Assembly: GCF_001187505.1 (NCBI RefSeq)
Contig: NZ_CP012150.1
Location: forward strand, 6,234,048 to 6,298,047
Reading direction: 5' to 3'
From: Mycolicibacterium goodii
GTDB lineage: Bacteria > Actinomycetota > Actinomycetes > Mycobacteriales > Mycobacteriaceae
DNA length: 64,000 bases
Within the stretch, counting starts at the first letter, position 1. Each line of letters starts with the position of its first letter. A program made the position numbers and the translations under genes. Under the pieces are notes generated by a model. The model worked only from the letters and a program-made list of their open reading frames with translations. It was not told the DNA's origin and ran no database searches. Positions 9,248-18,285 of this stretch are shown piece after piece.

Positions 9248-9359
9248 CGACGCAGCTTAAATGTCCGCGCCCAGTTACGGCGAGGATCAGCCTCGCGTCT
9301 TCTGTGGCGTGCACACGCCCTCGAAATCCTTGCCTATCCGCGCCGCGCGTCGTGAGGCC

Positions 9360-9415
9360 GAGCAGACACAAACCTGCCACTTTTCGCGTGAAAAGCGGCA
9401 GGTTTGTGTCTGCTC
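9360..9415. repeat. Extragenic palindrome, family member 1
   Basis: A 19-bp perfect inverted repeat (GAGCAGACACAAACCTGCC at 9360-9378, complement at 9397-9415) encloses a nested CTTTTC-GCGT-GAAAAG stem. The whole forms a near-continuous hairpin of about 25 bp just past the 3' end of the UPF0182 gene. A clearly related palindrome lies at 40111-40182, so this is an interspersed repeat and not only a terminator. Confidence 0.85.
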
Positions 9416-9423
9416 GCGAGAGG

Positions 9424-12400
9424 CTACTTCGCGTCGTCGTACTTGTTCATCGCGTCATTGAGGCGTTGCAACGCCTCACCGTATTCGGCGAAGTTGCCGC
9501 TGCGCTGTGCCTCCTGCGCGGCAGTGAGCGCCGACTCCAGATCCTGCAGCGCTTCAGCCTTGGCCTGCGAGAGCTGCACGGGCCCAGTCGGTGTCGCCGC
9601 CGCGGGAGGTGGCGGCGCCTGCGCCGGGCGGCCGTCGGCATTGGCCGCCGGCGGCGGTGACGCGGCGGGCTGCTGCCCGGTCGGCGCGGACGCCGCCTGC
9701 GCGGGCCTGCCGTCGGCCGGGGCCACGTTGGTGGCGGTGGCGCCGGCACCCGGACCGAACAGCTCGGTCAGGGCGTCGCTGACCGTCGGGCCGTAGCCGA
9801 CTCGGTCGTTGTACAACATCGCCACACGGATGAGTCGCGGGTAGGACGATGCGGCATCGCTGGCGCCCGGCGAGGCGTAGACCGGTGCGACATAGAGCAG
9901 ACCGCCGTCGGCCACCGGCAGCGTCAGCAGATTGCCCCAGCGGATGCGGTTCTGGTTGTCGCGGCCGATCACACCCAGGTCCTGGCTGACCGCGGTGTCG
10001 GTACTGATCGCGTTGAACGCCAGCTTGGGACCGTTCACCTGACCGGGGATGGTCAGCACTGTGAGCTTGCCGTAGGTCTCGGGGTCCGAGCTGGCACTCA
10101 CATACGCCGCCAGGAAGTCACGCTGGAAGCGGTTCAGCGCGCTGGTCAGCTGGAACGACGACGAATTGTCGTTCTTCACAAGGTCTTTCGCCACGATGTA
10201 GTACGGCGGCTGGAAGCTGCTTGCGGTCGGGTTGGGATCCAGCGGCACGTCCCAGAAGTCCTGCGCCGAGAAGAACGTCACGGGGTTGTCCACGTGATAC
10301 TTGGCGAGCAGGGCGCGCTGCACCTTGAACAGGTCCTCGGGGTAGCGCAGATGCGCCTGCAGTTCCGGGGTGATGTCCGCCTTGGGCTTGACCGTGCCGG
10401 GGAACACCGACATCCACGCCTTGAGCACCGGATCGTTCTCGTCCTGCGCGTACAGGGTGACCGTGCCGTCGTAGGCGTCGACGGTGGCCTTCACCGAGTT
10501 GCGGATGTAGGACACCTTCTTGTCCGGCGCCAACCGGTTGACCGCCACCTCGTTGGAGTCGGCGGTCGCGCTCGACAGCGTCGTCAACTCCGAGTACGGG
10601 TAGTTGTCCAGCGTGGTGTAGCCGTCGACGATCCAGACCATCCGCTTGTTGACGATGGCCGGGTACACGCTGGTGTCGGTGGTCAGCCACGGCGCGACGG
10701 CCTCGACGCGCTCGGCCGGGTCACGGTTGAACAGGATCTTGCTGTTCTCGCCGATCACGTTGGAGAACAGGAAGTTCCGCTCGGCGAACTTCGCGGCGAA
10801 CACGCTGCGGTTCAGCCAGTTGCCGATCGGCACACCGCCCCTGCCGGTGTAGGTGTAGTTCTTGGTCTCGGTGTTGGTCTCGTAGTCGTACTCGCGGTCG
10901 GTGTCGCCGGTCTTGCCGACGATCGCGTAGTCGGCGGGCGTGTTCGAGATGACCGGACCGAAGTAGATGCGCGGCTGATCCAGCGGCGCGGGTCCTGGCG
11001 AGATCACGCTGCCGTTGGCGCCGACCACGCTGGCCAGGAACTCCGGGTAGCCGCCGTTCTGGTTGGGGTCGTTGGCCACACCGCGCACGGTGTTGGCCGG
11101 TGAGGCGATGAACCCGTTGCCGTGCGTGTACACGCTGTGCCGGTTGATCCAGTCGCGCTGGTTGTCGATCAACCGGTCCGGGTTGAGCTCACGCGCGGCC
11201 ACCACGTAGTCACGCAGATTGCCGCTCTGATCGACGTAGCGGTCGATGGACAGCTGATCCGGGAAGAAGTAGAAGTTCTTGCCCTGCTGGAACTGGGTGA
11301 ACGCCGGGCTGACGATCGTCGGGTCGAGCAGGCGGATGTTCGATGTGGTCGCCCGGTCGGCGGCGACCTGCGCCGCGGTGGTCTGACCGGTGTTCTCGTA
11401 GTTGCGGTACGTCACGGTCTCGTCGGTGAGCCCGTAGGCATTGCGGGTGGCCGCGATACTGCGGCTGATGTACTCGGCTTCCTTCTGCGCGGCGTTCGGC
11501 TTGACGCTGAACTGCTCGACGATCAGCGGCCAGCCCGCACCCACCACCAGCGAGCTGAGCAACAGCAGCGCCACGCCGATGGCCGGGATCCGCAAATCCC
11601 GCAGCACGAGTGCGGAGAACACCGCCACCGCGCAGATCACCGCGATCGCGAGCATGATCAGCTTCGCCGGCAGCACCGCGTTGATGTCGGTGTAGCCCGC
11701 GCCGGTGAACGGTTTGGCGGAGCGGTCGTTGCTGAGCAGTTCGTAGCGGTCCAGCCAGTAAGCGAACGCCTTGAGCAGGATGAGCGTGCCCGCGAGGCTG
11801 ATCAGTTGGATGCGCGCGGCGCGGCTGAGCGCACCCACCCGCCCGGTCAGGCGGATGCCGCCGAACAGGTAGTGGCCCAACAGGTTCGCGACGAACGCCA
11901 GGAACGTCGCCACGAACAGGTAGGTCAGCACCAGGCGGTAGAACGGCAGATCGAACGCGTAGAACCCGAGATCCTTGCCGAACTCGGGGTCGGTGATGCC
12001 GAAGTCGCCGCCGTGCAAGAACAGCTGGATCTTCACCCAGTAGCTCTGCGCGACGATGCCGGACAGCAGACCGATGAACACCGGGATGCCGATCCCGAAC
12101 AGGCGCAGCCGCGCCATGACCGTCGTGCGGTACCGGGCCACCGGATCGTTGGGGCCCGCGGTCGGGACGAACACCGGACGCGTTCGGTACGCCAGTGCCA
12201 GACCGGCGAACACGATGGCCCCGATCACCACCGCCACGACGACGAACACGATCAGCCGCGTGGCCAGCACGGTCGTGAACACCGAGCGGTATCCCAGCTC
12301 GCCGAACCACAGCCAGTCGACGTAGGTGTCGACGAGCCGCGGTCCGAGCAGCAACAGCAGCACCACCACCAGCGCCAGCGCGATCAAGACCCGACTACGT

Positions 12401-12441
12401 CGCGTCAGCTTCGGCATCCTTGCCGTCGGCCGCATACCCAC
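9424..12441 (-). CDS. UPF0182 family large membrane protein
   Basis: 1005 residues, orthologous by context to Rv3193c. Seven or so hydrophobic segments fill the first 300 residues (the first at about 18-34, [15 protein letters not shown]), followed by a large polar domain presumably outside the membrane and a proline/alanine-rich linker (about 900-950) before a short helical tail. Function of the family is not established. Start: GTG with GGAG 7 bases upstream, giving the MGMRP N-terminus usual for the family; the next ATG is two codons later. A palindromic hairpin follows the stop. Confidence 0.9.
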   Translation of the reverse strand: MGMRPTARMPKLTRRSRVLIALALVVVLLLLLGPRLVDTYVDWLWFGELGYRSVFTTVLATRLIVFVVVAVVIGAIVFAGLALAYRTRPVFVPTAGPNDPVARYRTTVMARLRLFGIGIPVFIGLLSGIVAQSYWVKIQLFLHGGDFGITDPEFGKDLGFYAFDLPFYRLVLTYLFVATFLAFVANLLGHYLFGGIRLTGRVGALSRAARIQLISLAGTLILLKAFAYWLDRYELLSNDRSAKPFTGAGYTDINAVLPAKLIMLAIAVICAVAVFSALVLRDLRIPAIGVALLLLSSLVVGAGWPLIVEQFSVKPNAAQKEAEYISRSIAATRNAYGLTDETVTYRNYENTGQTTAAQVAADRATTSNIRLLDPTIVSPAFTQFQQGKNFYFFPDQLSIDRYVDQSGNLRDYVVAARELNPDRLIDNQRDWINRHSVYTHGNGFIASPANTVRGVANDPNQNGGYPEFLASVVGANGSVISPGPAPLDQPRIYFGPVISNTPADYAIVGKTGDTDREYDYETNTETKNYTYTGRGGVPIGNWLNRSVFAAKFAERNFLFSNVIGENSKILFNRDPAERVEAVAPWLTTDTSVYPAIVNKRMVWIVDGYTTLDNYPYSELTTLSSATADSNEVAVNRLAPDKKVSYIRNSVKATVDAYDGTVTLYAQDENDPVLKAWMSVFPGTVKPKADITPELQAHLRYPEDLFKVQRALLAKYHVDNPVTFFSAQDFWDVPLDPNPTASSFQPPYYIVAKDLVKNDNSSSFQLTSALNRFQRDFLAAYVSASSDPETYGKLTVLTIPGQVNGPKLAFNAISTDTAVSQDLGVIGRDNQNRIRWGNLLTLPVADGGLLYVAPVYASPGASDAASSYPRLIRVAMLYNDRVGYGPTVSDALTELFGPGAGATATNVAPADGRPAQAASAPTGQQPAASPPPAANADGRPAQAPPPPAAATPTGPVQLSQAKAEALQDLESALTAAQEAQRSGNFAEYGEALQRLNDAMNKYDDAK

Positions 12442-12536
12442 TCGTCAACTCCAGTCTCAGGTTCGGCGAATTCGGGACTGCCCAGGTGCGATGCCCGATT
12501 TCGTACAACTCTAGTCACTCGGCTGTGATAGGCGGC

Positions 12537-13565
12537 TCAGCATCGAGGTGGTTCGCCACCAGCGGAAATCGTCTTCAGCGCGGCGACCGCACCTTCGAGG
12601 GTTTCGACCTTCACCAGCCCGAGCCCGTCCTGTGGCGCCGAGCGTGCCTCGGTGCAGTTGTCTGCAGGAACCAGGAACTCCTCGGCGCCCGCCTCCTTGG
12701 CGGCCAGCATCTTGTGGGTGATGCCGCCGATGGATCCCACCTTGCCGTCGCCGGTGATGGTGCCGGTGCCCGCGATGAACTTGCCGTCGTTCAGATCGCC
12801 GGTGGTCAGCTTGTCGACGACGGCGAGGCTGAACATCAGACCCGCCGACGGCCCGCCGATGTTGGCGAGGTTGAACTCGATGTCGAACGGCGCCCACGGC
12901 GCGTCGAGCACGGCGATGCCCAGGTAGCCGTAGTCCCGGTCCGGGTTGTCGCCGAGGGTGATGGTGGCCTCCCCCGGCGGGGCATTCTTGCGGCGGTAGT
13001 CGATGACGAGTTTGTCGCCGGGCTTGGTCGCCTTGAGCAGCGCCTGGAACTCGTCGAGGTTGGCCACGGGCTTGCCGTTGACGCCGTCGATCGCATCGCC
13101 GTCCTGCAGCTTGCCCACCGAAGGACCGGGATCGGTGACGCTCTGCACCGTCACCGCCATGGGATACTTGAGGTAGGACAGCGCGGCGTACTCGGCGCTG
13201 TCCTCGGAGTTCTTGAAGTCGGCCGTGTTCGCCTCGTCGATCTCGTCCTTGGACTTGTCCGGCGGATACACCAGGTCGCGCGGCACGAGTTGTTCGCGGC
13301 CCGACATCCACAGGGTGAGCGCCTGCCCGAGGGTCAGACCGTCACGCTGCGACACCGTGGTCATGTTGAGATGCCCCGACGTCGGATGGACCGTCACGTC
13401 CGGTCCTTCGATGTCGACTACCTCTTTGCCGTCGACCTCGCCGAGGGTGTTGAACGTCGGACCCGGGCCGAGGGAGACGAAGGGCACCTGAACCACCGAC
13501 AGCAGCACGCCGAACGCCACGACCGGCACCAACGCGACGAGCAGCGTCAAAATCCGCCTGTTCAC
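12537..13565 (-). CDS. Membrane-anchored PDZ-Lon family serine protease
   Basis: 342 residues, Rv3194c-like. One N-terminal transmembrane anchor (about 5-30), a PDZ domain (about 135-205), then a Lon-type proteolytic domain. The Ser-Lys dyad is visible: S240 in GGPSAGLMF and K285 in GITHKMLAAK. There is no ATPase domain, so it should degrade or process accessible envelope substrates without ATP. The GTG start gives VNRRILTLL; an open extension upstream overlaps the divergent gene and is not used. It shares a 127-bp divergent promoter region with the DUF2342 gene. Confidence 0.93.
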   Translation of the reverse strand: MNRRILTLLVALVPVVAFGVLLSVVQVPFVSLGPGPTFNTLGEVDGKEVVDIEGPDVTVHPTSGHLNMTTVSQRDGLTLGQALTLWMSGREQLVPRDLVYPPDKSKDEIDEANTADFKNSEDSAEYAALSYLKYPMAVTVQSVTDPGPSVGKLQDGDAIDGVNGKPVANLDEFQALLKATKPGDKLVIDYRRKNAPPGEATITLGDNPDRDYGYLGIAVLDAPWAPFDIEFNLANIGGPSAGLMFSLAVVDKLTTGDLNDGKFIAGTGTITGDGKVGSIGGITHKMLAAKEAGAEEFLVPADNCTEARSAPQDGLGLVKVETLEGAVAALKTISAGGEPPRC

Positions 13566-13692
13566 GCCGTTCACAGTAAAGGTTGCACCGGAGTGCCGGC
13601 TGACCGTGCTGTTCCGGGTCGAATCGGGGCGTTCACTGAGAGCGTGACCCGCGCCGGTACACGGCTGCGGTGTCATGGGTACCGTTGCAGTT

Positions 13693-15108
13693 ATGGCTGA
13701 CCTGCCCTTCGGCTTCTCCGCCGGGGACGACCCCGACCGAGACAAGAACAAGAAGGACCCCGACTCCGGGTCCGGCTCCGGCACCCCCGGATCGGACCCG
13801 TTCGGCCTGGGCATGGGCGGAGCCGGCTTCGATGTCGGCGACCTCGGGCAGATCTTCACCAAGCTCGGGGAAATGTTCAGCGGAGCCGGCAGCGCGATGG
13901 CCGGCGGTAAGCAGTCCGGCCCGGTCAACTACGACCTGGCCCGGCAGCTGGCCAACAGCTCGATCGGGTTCGTCGCACCGGTGCCGGAGAAGACCGTCGG
14001 CGCGGTCGCCGACGCGGTCCGGCTCGCCGAGACCTGGCTGGACGGCGTGACGCCGCTGCCCGCGGGCAGTACCCGGGCCGTGGCCTGGACCCCCAGCGAC
14101 TGGCTCGACAACACCATGGACACCTGGAAGCGGTTGTGTGACCCGGTCGCCGAGCAGGTGTCGACGATGTGGACGGCAGCGCTGCCCGAGGAGGCCAAGT
14201 CCATGGCGGGCCCGCTGCTGGCGATGATGACGCAGATGGGCGGCATGGCGTTCGGCTCACAACTGGGTCAGGCGCTGGGCAAGCTCTCCCGAGAAGTGTT
14301 GACCTCTACCGATATCGGGCTTCCGTTGGGCCCCAAGGGCGTCGCCGCGCTGATGCCCGAGGCCATCGACTCGTTCGCCGAGGGGCTGGAGCGTCCCCGC
14401 AGCGAGATCCTGACGTTCCTGGCGGCCCGCGAGGCGGCGCACCACCGGCTGTTCAGCCACGTGCCGTGGCTGTCGAGCCAGCTGCTCGGTGCGGTCGAGG
14501 CCTTCGCCAAGGGCATGAAGGTCGACATGTCCGGCATCGAGGACTTCGCCCGCGGGTTCAACCCCGCGTCGCTGAGCGACCCGTCGGAAATGGAACAGCT
14601 GCTCAACCAGGGCATCTTCGAGCCCAAGGCCACGCCCGAGCAGGAGGCCGCGCTGGAACGCCTCGAGACGCTGCTGGCGCTCATCGAGGGCTGGGTGCAG
14701 ACCGTCGTCACCGGCGCGCTGGGCGACCGCATCCCCGGAACCTCGGCGATGTCGGAGACCCTGCGTCGCCGTCGCGCCACCGGCGGGCCTGCCGAGCAGA
14801 CCTTCGCCACGCTCGTCGGTCTCGAACTGCGGCCCCGCAAGATGCGGGAAGCCGCCGCGCTGTGGGAGCGGCTCACCGAGGCCGTCGGCGCCGACGCGCG
14901 CGACAGCGTGTGGCAGCACCCCGACCTGTTGCCCAGTTCATCCGATCTCGACGAGCCCGCCGGGTTCATCGACCGCATGATCGGCGGCGACACGAGCGGG
15001 ATCGACGAGGCCATCGATCAGGCGATCGCCGACCTGCAGAAGAACGATCCCGATGAGGGCAAGGGCGACGGCGGTCCCGAGAACCCCGGAGACTCCGGCA
15101 GGTCCTGA
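13693..15108 (+). CDS. DUF2342 zinc-metalloprotease-like protein
   Basis: 471 residues, Rv3195-like. The family has a zincin-like fold; the expected HExxH helix is represented by AAREAAHHRLFSHVPWL (about residue 250), so two adjacent histidines are present but the canonical glutamate position differs. The N-terminus is low-complexity and rich in Asp, Gly and Lys; the C-terminal 30 residues are acidic and probably disordered. ATG at 13693 is preferred over one six codons upstream because the family begins MADLPFG. Whether it is catalytic is unknown. Confidence 0.86.
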   Translation: MADLPFGFSAGDDPDRDKNKKDPDSGSGSGTPGSDPFGLGMGGAGFDVGDLGQIFTKLGEMFSGAGSAMAGGKQSGPVNYDLARQLANSSIGFVAPVPEKTVGAVADAVRLAETWLDGVTPLPAGSTRAVAWTPSDWLDNTMDTWKRLCDPVAEQVSTMWTAALPEEAKSMAGPLLAMMTQMGGMAFGSQLGQALGKLSREVLTSTDIGLPLGPKGVAALMPEAIDSFAEGLERPRSEILTFLAAREAAHHRLFSHVPWLSSQLLGAVEAFAKGMKVDMSGIEDFARGFNPASLSDPSEMEQLLNQGIFEPKATPEQEAALERLETLLALIEGWVQTVVTGALGDRIPGTSAMSETLRRRRATGGPAEQTFATLVGLELRPRKMREAAALWERLTEAVGADARDSVWQHPDLLPSSSDLDEPAGFIDRMIGGDTSGIDEAIDQAIADLQKNDPDEGKGDGGPENPGDSGRS

Positions 15109-15167
15109 ACCGACCCCCCTGTGGATAACTGAAATTCGGCACCCGCGGGTCATGGCAGGGTCGATCC

Positions 15168-16007
15168 ATGACTGCGCGGTACGCCCTCACTCCCGGTAGG
15201 CCGGTGCTGCTGCGGCCCGACGGCGCGGTGCAAATTGGATGGGATCCGCGCACCGCTGTGCGGGTCCGACCGCCCGACGGCATGACGCTGACGCAGCTGA
15301 CCGATCTGCTGCACACCCTGCAGACCGGCCGCAGCCGCGACGAGTTGCACTCGGCCACTGCGCAATTCGGCGGTCGCACCGTCGTCGACGACGTCCTCGA
15401 CGCCCTGGACTCCGCAGGCGTGCTGGTGCGCCAACCCGGCAAACCCGCACGCACCGCCACCATCCGCATCCACGGCCGCGGACCACTGTCGGAACTGCTG
15501 GCCGGCGCGCTGCGCCGCTCAGGCGCGCGACTGCAGCACAGCACCGAGGCACACGCCGCACCGCGGCCCGGCACCGACCTCGTCGTGCTCGCCGACGAAC
15601 TCGTCACCGAACCACGCCTCGTGCGCGAACTGCACCGCGGCCGCATCGCCCACCTTCCGGTACGCGTGCGCGACGGAACCGGACTCGTCGGCCCGCTCGT
15701 CATCCCCGGAGTGACCAGCTGCCTGCACTGTGCCGACCTGCACCGCACGGACCGCGACGCGGCGTGGCCGGCGTTGGCCGCACAGCTGCGCGGAACCGTC
15801 GGCAGCGCAACCCGCGCAACGATCCTGGCCACCGCTGCGCTCGCGCTGCGGCAGGTTGACCTGGTCATCCGCGCCGTCGGCGGCACGACCGGACCGGAGG
15901 ATCCGCCGCAGCCGCCCGCGACCCTGGACACCACGATCGAGCTGACCGGCGACGGCTACACGCTGGGTTTCCGCCGCTGGTCACGGCACCCGGAATGCCG
16001 ATGTTGA
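15168..16007 (+). CDS. TOMM-type leader-peptide-binding (cyclodehydratase-like) protein
   Basis: 279 residues resembling the ThiF/E1-like half of thiazole/oxazole-modified microcin cyclodehydratases (Rv3196-type). An N-terminal winged-helix peptide-binding domain (about 10-90) is followed by a degenerate Rossmann domain with the signature TSCLHCADLHRTDRDAAWP and a final CRC. CxxC plus CxC can make a structural zinc site. No YcaO partner, dehydrogenase or precursor peptide is encoded nearby, so it is an orphan. It sits 59 bp after the DUF2342 gene and 42 bp before the ABC1 kinase, probably co-transcribed. Biological role unknown. Confidence 0.8.
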   Translation: MTARYALTPGRPVLLRPDGAVQIGWDPRTAVRVRPPDGMTLTQLTDLLHTLQTGRSRDELHSATAQFGGRTVVDDVLDALDSAGVLVRQPGKPARTATIRIHGRGPLSELLAGALRRSGARLQHSTEAHAAPRPGTDLVVLADELVTEPRLVRELHRGRIAHLPVRVRDGTGLVGPLVIPGVTSCLHCADLHRTDRDAAWPALAAQLRGTVGSATRATILATAALALRQVDLVIRAVGGTTGPEDPPQPPATLDTTIELTGDGYTLGFRRWSRHPECRC

Positions 16008-16049
16008 AAACAGATGTTGCCAGTTGGTTGCGGGGTATTCGGCTGAGTC

Positions 16050-17384
16050 GTGGATGATGGTCTGGTGTCTGACATCAAACGGGGAAGCGTGGCCCGCAAC
16101 GCGAAGCTCGCCGGACTCGCCGGCGGCATGGCCGGCCGGGCTGCACTGGGCTTCGGCAAACGCCTTACCGGCAAGTCGAGGGATGAAGTCACTGCAGAAC
16201 TGATGGACAAGGCCGCTCAGCAATTGTTCACCGTGCTCGGTGAGCTCAAAGGCGGCGCGATGAAGGTGGGCCAGGCACTGTCGGTGATGGAAGCCGCCAT
16301 CCCCGAGCAGTACGGCAAGCCGTACCGCGAGGCACTCACCAAACTCCAGAAAGACGCTCCCCCGCTGCCTGCCGCCAAGGTGCACCGCGTGCTCGATGGA
16401 CAGCTGGGCACCAAATGGCGCGACCGGTTCACATCGTTCGACGACAAGCCCGTGGCCTCGGCCAGCATCGGTCAGGTGCACAAGGGTGTGTGGTCCGACG
16501 GCCGCGAGGTCGCCGTCAAGATCCAGTACCCCGGCGCCGACGAGGCGCTGCGCGCAGACCTCAAGACCATCCAAAGACTGGTCGGCGTGTTCAAGCAACT
16601 CGCCCCCGGTGCGGACATCCAGGGCGTCGTCGACGAACTGACCGAGCGCACCGAGATGGAGCTGGACTACCGGCTGGAAGCCGACAACCAACGCGCGTTC
16701 GCCAAGGCGTACCGCAACGACCCGCACTTCGCGGTGCCCGCCGTCATCGCGAGCGCACCCAAAGTGGTGATCTCCGAATGGATGGAAGGCATTCCGATGT
16801 CGGTGATCATCCGCGAGGGCACCCCCGAGCACCGCGACCTGATGGGCACCCGGCTGACCGAACTGACCTTCGGGGCACCGGCGCGACTGGAGATGATGCA
16901 CGGCGACGCGCATCCCGGGAACTTCATGCTGTTGGCCGACGGACGCATGGGCGTCATCGACTTCGGTGCGGTGGCACCGCTTCCCGGCGGGTTCCCGCGG
17001 TCGCTGGGCGAGACGATCCGGCTCGCCCGCGACAAGAACTACGACGAACTCCTGCCGACGATGGAACGCGCAGGCTTCCTGCAGAAGGGCCAACAGGTGT
17101 CGGTCGGAGAGGTCGAGGACATGCTGCGCCAGTACGTCGAACCGATCAAAGTCGACGTGTTCCACTACAACCGCAAATGGCTGCAGAGGATGGCCGCCGG
17201 CCAGATGGACAACTCCGTCGCGCAGATCAAGATGGCGCGCAGCCTCGATCTGCCGGCCAACCTGGCGATCCCACTGCGCGTGATCGCCTCGACGGTCGCC
17301 ATCTGCTGCCAGCTCGACGCCCACGTTCCGGTGAAAGCCATTGCCACCGAACTGGTTCCGGGTTTCGCCGAGGAAGCTGCGTAG
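16050..17384 (+). CDS. ABC1/UbiB-family atypical kinase
   Basis: 444 residues, Rv3197-like. UbiB/ADCK signature elements are present: the KxGQ motif (GGAMKVGQALSVME), the alanine-rich loop ASASIGQVHKG, VAVKIQYP lysine, catalytic HGDAHPGN and metal-binding VIDFGA. The family acts in quinone/lipid metabolism; the substrate here is unknown. No transmembrane helix is evident. Two GTG starts, 16050 and 16065, are possible; the second gives VSDIKRGS. It converges on whiB7 with a shared terminator. Confidence 0.88.
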   Translation: MDDGLVSDIKRGSVARNAKLAGLAGGMAGRAALGFGKRLTGKSRDEVTAELMDKAAQQLFTVLGELKGGAMKVGQALSVMEAAIPEQYGKPYREALTKLQKDAPPLPAAKVHRVLDGQLGTKWRDRFTSFDDKPVASASIGQVHKGVWSDGREVAVKIQYPGADEALRADLKTIQRLVGVFKQLAPGADIQGVVDELTERTEMELDYRLEADNQRAFAKAYRNDPHFAVPAVIASAPKVVISEWMEGIPMSVIIREGTPEHRDLMGTRLTELTFGAPARLEMMHGDAHPGNFMLLADGRMGVIDFGAVAPLPGGFPRSLGETIRLARDKNYDELLPTMERAGFLQKGQQVSVGEVEDMLRQYVEPIKVDVFHYNRKWLQRMAAGQMDNSVAQIKMARSLDLPANLAIPLRVIASTVAICCQLDAHVPVKAIATELVPGFAEEAA

Positions 17385-17419
17385 GACCTGTTCAAAAACA
17401 ACGGGCCACAAGCACAATG

Positions 17420-17452
17420 ACGGCACCGAGTGCGTGACGCACTCGGTGCCGT
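17420..17452. terminator. Bidirectional terminator between ABC1 kinase and whiB7
   Basis: ACGGCACCGAGTGCG (17420-17434), a three-base loop, and its exact complement (17438-17452). It stands between two convergent genes, 35 bp after the kinase stop and 27 bp after the whiB7 stop. T-tracts are weak on both sides. Confidence 0.85.
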
Positions 17453-17479
17453 TGTGTTGGTGCCGGAAACGGCGGTGAC

Positions 17480-17788
17480 TCAGGCCGCGGCCGGGTTGCC
17501 GGCATCCTTACGCGGACGTCCACGCGGACGCTTGCGCGCGACAATGCTTCCGCGGTCGAGGATCTCGCCACCCCAGACACCCCACGGCTCCTGCCGCTCC
17601 AGCGCGGCGGTCAGGCACTGCACACGGATCGGGCATTCCGCGCACAGGGCCTTGGCCCGCTCCAGGTCGCCAGGGTTCTCGGCGAACCACAGATCCGGGT
17701 CACCGACATGGCACGGCACAGCCGGTATTCGATTCTCGCATGTCACCGGCGCGACGCCCGTGGTCGGAGCAGTCATCGCAATGGACAT
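17480..17788 (-). CDS. whiB7: Redox-responsive antibiotic-resistance activator WhiB7
   Basis: 102 residues. Iron-sulfur cysteines C26, C49, C52 and C58, the GVWGG turn (EPWGVWGGE), and a C-terminal AT-hook RPRGRPRK identify WhiB7 and not another WhiB. It binds sigma-A and the AT-rich DNA upstream of -35 elements to induce intrinsic resistance genes. The ATG is preceded by a purine-rich AGGGGGA. A leader of about 440 nt contains a 79-codon uORF and an intrinsic terminator, the attenuation arrangement known for this gene. An extra cysteine, C17, lies ahead of the cluster. Confidence 0.97.
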   Translation of the reverse strand: MSIAMTAPTTGVAPVTCENRIPAVPCHVGDPDLWFAENPGDLERAKALCAECPIRVQCLTAALERQEPWGVWGGEILDRGSIVARKRPRGRPRKDAGNPAAA

Positions 17789-17875
17789 GTGTGTTTCCCC
17801 CTGCATCTGGTCGAAGTTGGTCGGTGATCGTCTGAGCTGGTGGATCCTGCGACCAGTTTTCTCGGGGAGTCCGAC

Positions 17876-17912
17876 AAAAATGGCCACGGATCCGGGGTGC
17901 GGGTCCGTGGCC
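17876..17912 (-). terminator. whiB7 leader attenuator (intrinsic terminator)
   Basis: Read on the minus strand: GGCCACGGACCC, a seven-base loop, GGATCCGTGGCC, then ATTTTTGT. A strong stem followed by a run of five T is rare in mycobacterial DNA. It lies 26 bp after the uORF stop and 88 bp before the whiB7 start, so it can end transcription prematurely unless ribosome behaviour on the uORF changes folding. Its position fits published whiB7 attenuation. Confidence 0.9.
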
Positions 17913-17937
17913 TTCTCGGCTGGTGTGAAGCCTCTAC

Positions 17938-18177
17938 CTAAGTGGGGCTCCAATCCACGGACGCGCGTGTCGCGGCGGCGGCGGTGCGGCGGCGCTTGGG
18001 CTGCAGCGAAATGGCAGCGGTGACCGGCCAACCGGCGGCGACGGCGTGAGCGGCATGCGTGAACGGCGGCAGATGAGCCGGCATGACAGCCGACGGGTGA
18101 GCCACCGATACAACGGAAGGAATGGTTTTGGGCATGCCCGCCATCGCGACCTCGCTCACGTAGAAGTTGCTGATCAT
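17938..18177 (-). CDS. Upstream open reading frame in the whiB7 leader
   Basis: 79 codons, beginning MISNFYVSEVAMAG and ending in a basic PKRRRTAAAATRASVDWSPT tail, with its stop just before the attenuator. The sequence has no domain. In whiB7 leaders translation of such a uORF is coupled to terminator formation, so ribosome-targeting antibiotics relieve attenuation. The start has a GGGGG stretch ten bases ahead. It is a regulatory reading frame more than a functional protein (family knowledge plus position). Confidence 0.75.
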   Translation of the reverse strand: MISNFYVSEVAMAGMPKTIPSVVSVAHPSAVMPAHLPPFTHAAHAVAAGWPVTAAISLQPKRRRTAAAATRASVDWSPT

Positions 18178-18223
18178 TTCGCGGACACCCCCTTACCGTC
18201 TCGTCGCCAGAGTTATGTTCTTG

Positions 18224-18262
18224 AGGCTAAAGCCTAGCAGCCGAATCGCACAACCTATTTTC
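18224..18262 (-). promoter_or_regulatory. whiB7 promoter with AT-rich WhiB7 recognition patch
   Basis: On the minus strand an AT-rich GAAAATAG directly precedes a -35-like TTGTGC (18253-18248); -10 candidates TTTAGC/TTAGCC/TAGCCT follow at 16-18 bases. WhiB7 promoters need A/T bases immediately upstream of the -35, so autoregulation is expected. The exact -10 and transcription start are uncertain. Confidence 0.6.
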
Positions 18263-18285
18263 TACCTGCGGTTTTGGCATGATCT

